Positions 14,431 to 15,409 of a stretch of 15,409 nucleotides of DNA are shown here, in pieces. Every line of letters begins with the position of its first letter. The stretch's first letter is position 1. The DNA lies in assembly GCA_050299335.1 (NCBI GenBank), contig JBNKVT010000025.1:1-15409 (forward strand), read 5' to 3'. Under the pieces are notes generated by a model. It did not search any database and was not told where the DNA came from. It saw nothing but the letters and a program-made list of their open reading frames with translations. A program made the translations under genes and the position numbers. Source of the DNA: JBNKVT01 sp050299335 (GTDB taxonomy: Bacteria; Pseudomonadota; Alphaproteobacteria; Rhodobacterales; Rhodobacteraceae).

Positions 14431-14459
14431 TTCACAACCCCAGGACAAGTCGTTATATC
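14431..14459 (+). promoter_or_regulatory. Candidate promoter of tRNA-Leu
   Basis: TTCACA (14431-14436) and TATATC (14454-14459) are separated by 17 bp, close to a -35/-10 pair, and would start transcription about 15 bp before the mature tRNA. Both hexamers deviate from consensus by one or two bases. Confidence 0.4.
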
Positions 14460-14481
14460 GCCCCGGTCACCCAGATCACGT

Positions 14482-14568
14482 GCGGTCGTGGCGGAATTGG
14501 TAGACGCGCAGCGTTGAGGTCGCTGTGGGGTAACTCCCGTGGAAGTTCGAGTCTTCTCGACCGCACCA
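14482..14568 (+). tRNA. tRNA-Leu (anticodon GAG)
   Basis: This is an 87-nt class II tRNA with encoded CCA. The acceptor GCGGTCG pairs fully with CGACCGC at the 3' end. The D-arm (GCGGAATTGGTAGACGC) is typical of tRNA-Leu. The anticodon stem CAGCG/CGCTG encloses TTGAGGT, placing GAG at positions 34-36, which reads CUC and CUU. The long variable arm GGGGTAACTCCC and T-arm with loop TTCGAGT complete it. A run of Ts follows CCA directly and probably serves for termination. DNA downstream changes character (see the island entries), so this tRNA probably serves as an integration site. Confidence 0.98.
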
Positions 14569-14694
14569 TTTTTTGAGATATTTTAAATGATCTCAGGCAG
14601 TTAAAAAATTGCTGCTGGAATAACCCCCGATTCAATCCCCAATATAATAAATGCTTCTGACGAACCATCCTTTGGCATTTTGGAGTACACAAGT

Positions 14695-14898
14695 TTACTC
14701 AGCGAGATCGAATACACTCCCCTGCGGTTCGCCGGTTCTGATCCATGTTTCAATTTCAGCAATCGATATCAGTGTGGTCCGTCCACGTTTGAAGAGGTCG
14801 AAACATCCTTCCTTTGACCGGCGTCGAAGCGTTTGTTCAGATAGGCTGTAGATTTTAGTCGCATCCGAGATGCGAACGTAACGGGGCATCATATCCAT
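14695..14898 (-). CDS. AlpA/excisionase-like helix-turn-helix DNA-binding protein
   Basis: The 67-residue product looks like a small MerR-type/AlpA winged HTH protein. It shows YVRISDATKIYSLSEQTLRRRS (recognition helix-turn-helix, residues about 7-28), then FKRGRTTLISIAEIETWIR (wing and dimer strand, about 37-55). Such proteins serve as excisionases or regulators of integrase genes in phages and islands. The ATG at 14898 has AAGGTG upstream, part of a direct repeat of TGAAGGT. It lies about 130 bp from the tRNA-Leu 3' end, reading toward it, where an integrative element would keep its excision functions. An ordinary island transcriptional regulator is the main alternative. Confidence 0.7.
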   Translation of the reverse strand: MDMMPRYVRISDATKIYSLSEQTLRRRSKEGCFDLFKRGRTTLISIAEIETWIRTGEPQGSVFDLAE

Positions 14899-14906
14899 AG
14901 TGTGTC

Positions 14907-14925
14907 ACCTTCAAGATGACCTTCA
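14907..14925 (-). promoter_or_regulatory. Direct repeat TGAAGGT x2 overlapping ribosome site of the AlpA-like gene
   Basis: Read on the minus strand, TGAAGGT occurs twice (14919-14925 and 14907-14913) with a 12-bp period, the downstream copy forming the Shine-Dalgarno of the gene starting at 14898. About 130 bp further upstream to 15061 has no gene. The arrangement could be an operator for autoregulation. Confidence 0.4.
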
Positions 14926-15061
14926 CCAACGTCGGACCTCCCAGTTATGGCTTTTCGTTACCGTGGACTTCCCTCGGCACCGCAAGGTTTTAGTTTCGAT
15001 TTGGTGGACGGGAAACCAGAATGCCCCGTCCTGATGTTGAATGATTAGGCGAAAAGTCTGA

Positions 15062-15270
15062 TCACCATTTTTTGCTGTAGTCGTTCAGTTCTTCCGCAAA
15101 CTTAGCGGTATCGCCGATGTGTTGCTCGATCACATATTCGTTGCGTATACGATTCCATAGATAGATGACATCTGCGATCTCTCGAACGATGGGATGATCA
15201 GCCAAGTCACCTTCGTTTCCGTTGCGATCATGCTCTGCTACCAATATCGGCAGGATCGCGAGCATACTAC
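15062..15270 (-). pseudogene. 3' remnant of an unidentified gene, truncated by an IS3-family insertion
   Basis: The frame ends with TGA at 15062 and reads LAILPILVAEHDRNGNEGD, then LADHPIVREIADVIYLWNRI, then RNEYVIEQHIGDTAKFAEELNDYSKKW. This looks like real, mixed-composition helical protein. Upstream, the frame runs into the predicted end of an IS3-family element at about 15271, so the original 5' part is probably missing. An ATG at 15265 would allow a 67-residue product, but no native ribosome site remains. I do not recognise the family. RNEYV followed two residues later by EQH faintly resembles the RNxxxH motif of HEPN ribonucleases, with isoleucine at the histidine position; this is only a resemblance. 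An intact short gene is an alternative. Confidence 0.5.
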
Positions 15271-15409
15271 TGGACCTGTCACGTTTCTGTGCCGCCCCAA
15301 GTGCTCGTTTAGGCCACTTTCCTTTCGAAGGCGACAGGGCTTTTCCAGCCCAAAGCTGAGTGTCGCCGTCGCGGATTGTAGAAGCCATTGATGTACTGGA
15401 AGATGGCCA
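15271..15409 (-). mobile_element. End of an IS3-family insertion sequence
   Basis: The segment contains the last codons of an IS3-family transposase and about 38 bp beyond, reaching a probable terminal inverted repeat starting TGGACCTGTCACGTTTCTG at 15271. IS3-family ends begin with TG, which fits. The rest of the element, with the other end and any target duplication, lies past the right edge. The end position is inferred from the TG rule, not from a comparison. Confidence 0.75.
15309..15409 (-). CDS. IS3-family transposase OrfB, C-terminal fragment (continues past window edge)
   Basis: The minus strand reads AIFQYINGFYNPRRRHSAL then GWKSPVAFERKVA and stops at TAA (15309-15311). The FYNPRRRHSALGWKSP signature is diagnostic of the C-terminal end of IS3-family DDE transposases (integrase-core domain). 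Only the last 32 codons lie in the window. A competing frame starting at an ATG at 15388 overlaps it and continues into the neighbouring remnant, but it lacks recognisable content in this part. Confidence 0.9.
   Translation of the reverse strand, partial: AIFQYINGFYNPRRRHSALGWKSPVAFERKVA

Larger units (their letters stand above)
14569..15409. mobile_element. Probable edge of a tRNA-Leu-associated genomic island
   Basis: Immediately after the tRNA CCA the DNA becomes A+T-rich, unlike the rest of the window. It carries an excisionase/AlpA-like protein gene, a truncated gene of unknown kind and an IS3-family end, with long gaps between. This is the usual makeup of the edge of an integrative element at a tRNA 3' end. 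No integrase is seen; it may lie past the right edge or have been lost. The second attachment-site copy is not in the window. 14569-14694 holds no gene; GAGAT at 14575-14579 pairs with ATCTC at 14590-14594. Confidence 0.55.

Noticed and set aside
14453..14692. 79-codon minus-strand ORF across the tRNA-Leu
   Set aside because: Its product contains the SRRLELPRELPHSD-type peptide that arises from reading a tRNA-Leu gene antisense.
15062..15388. Single 108-codon gene spanning 15388 to 15062
   Set aside because: Its first ~40 codons overlap the transposase 3' end and IS terminus in another frame; it is a chance fusion across the insertion junction.
1..15409. CRISPR array or reverse-transcriptase/retron-type system
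   Set aside because: No regularly spaced direct repeats with spacers and no cas or reverse-transcriptase motifs were seen on either strand.

Overview
The window looks like chromosomal DNA of an alphaproteobacterium, most likely in the Rhodobacteraceae (Rhodobacter/Paracoccus/Roseobacter type). This is inferred from the high G+C, the leuC-leuD-leuB genes scattered over one strand with a membrane protein and a secreted EEP-fold protein between them, an IalB-like protein next to rlmN, and a Rhizobium-etli-type asparaginase. No taxonomic marker is present, so this rests on family resemblance and gene order.

Layout. Positions 1-434 have no convincing gene but contain nested inverted repeats. leuB (435-1529, minus) lies just downstream of a LysR regulator (1586-2473, minus), which diverges from an NAD(P)-binding epimerase/SDR-like gene (2567-3484, plus). 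Positions 3485-3804 are a hairpin-rich spacer. Next come a secreted endonuclease/exonuclease/phosphatase-fold protein (3805-4995, minus), a six-helix membrane protein (4992-5789, minus, overlapping it by ATGA) and leuD (5837-6442, minus). A plus-strand peptidoglycan amidase with an SH3 domain (6600-7475) sits between leuD and leuC (7489-8910, minus). Upstream of leuC on the same strand are a 28-codon ORF, a VOC/glyoxalase protein and an asparaginase (to 10476), probably one transcript.

The second half holds housekeeping genes: an IalB-like exported protein (10687-11211, plus), rlmN (11284-12447, plus), a DUF1304 membrane protein (12482-12862, minus), an L,D-transpeptidase lipoprotein (13107-13610, plus) and lipB (13677-14327, minus).

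A tRNA-Leu(GAG) gene (14482-14568, plus) marks a change in character. Beyond it the DNA is more A+T-rich and carries an AlpA/excisionase-like DNA-binding protein (14695-14898, minus), the 3' remnant of an unidentified gene (15062-15270, minus) and the end of an IS3-family insertion sequence (15271 to the window edge). This looks like the edge of a tRNA-associated genomic island.

The leu genes supply isopropylmalate isomerase (LeuC+LeuD) and isopropylmalate dehydrogenase (LeuB), the second and third steps of leucine synthesis; leuA is not in the window. No complete new multi-gene system is evident. The best leads are the island edge with its IS-truncated gene, the amidase wedged between leuC and leuD, and two unexplained structured non-coding stretches (83-324 and 3507-3729).
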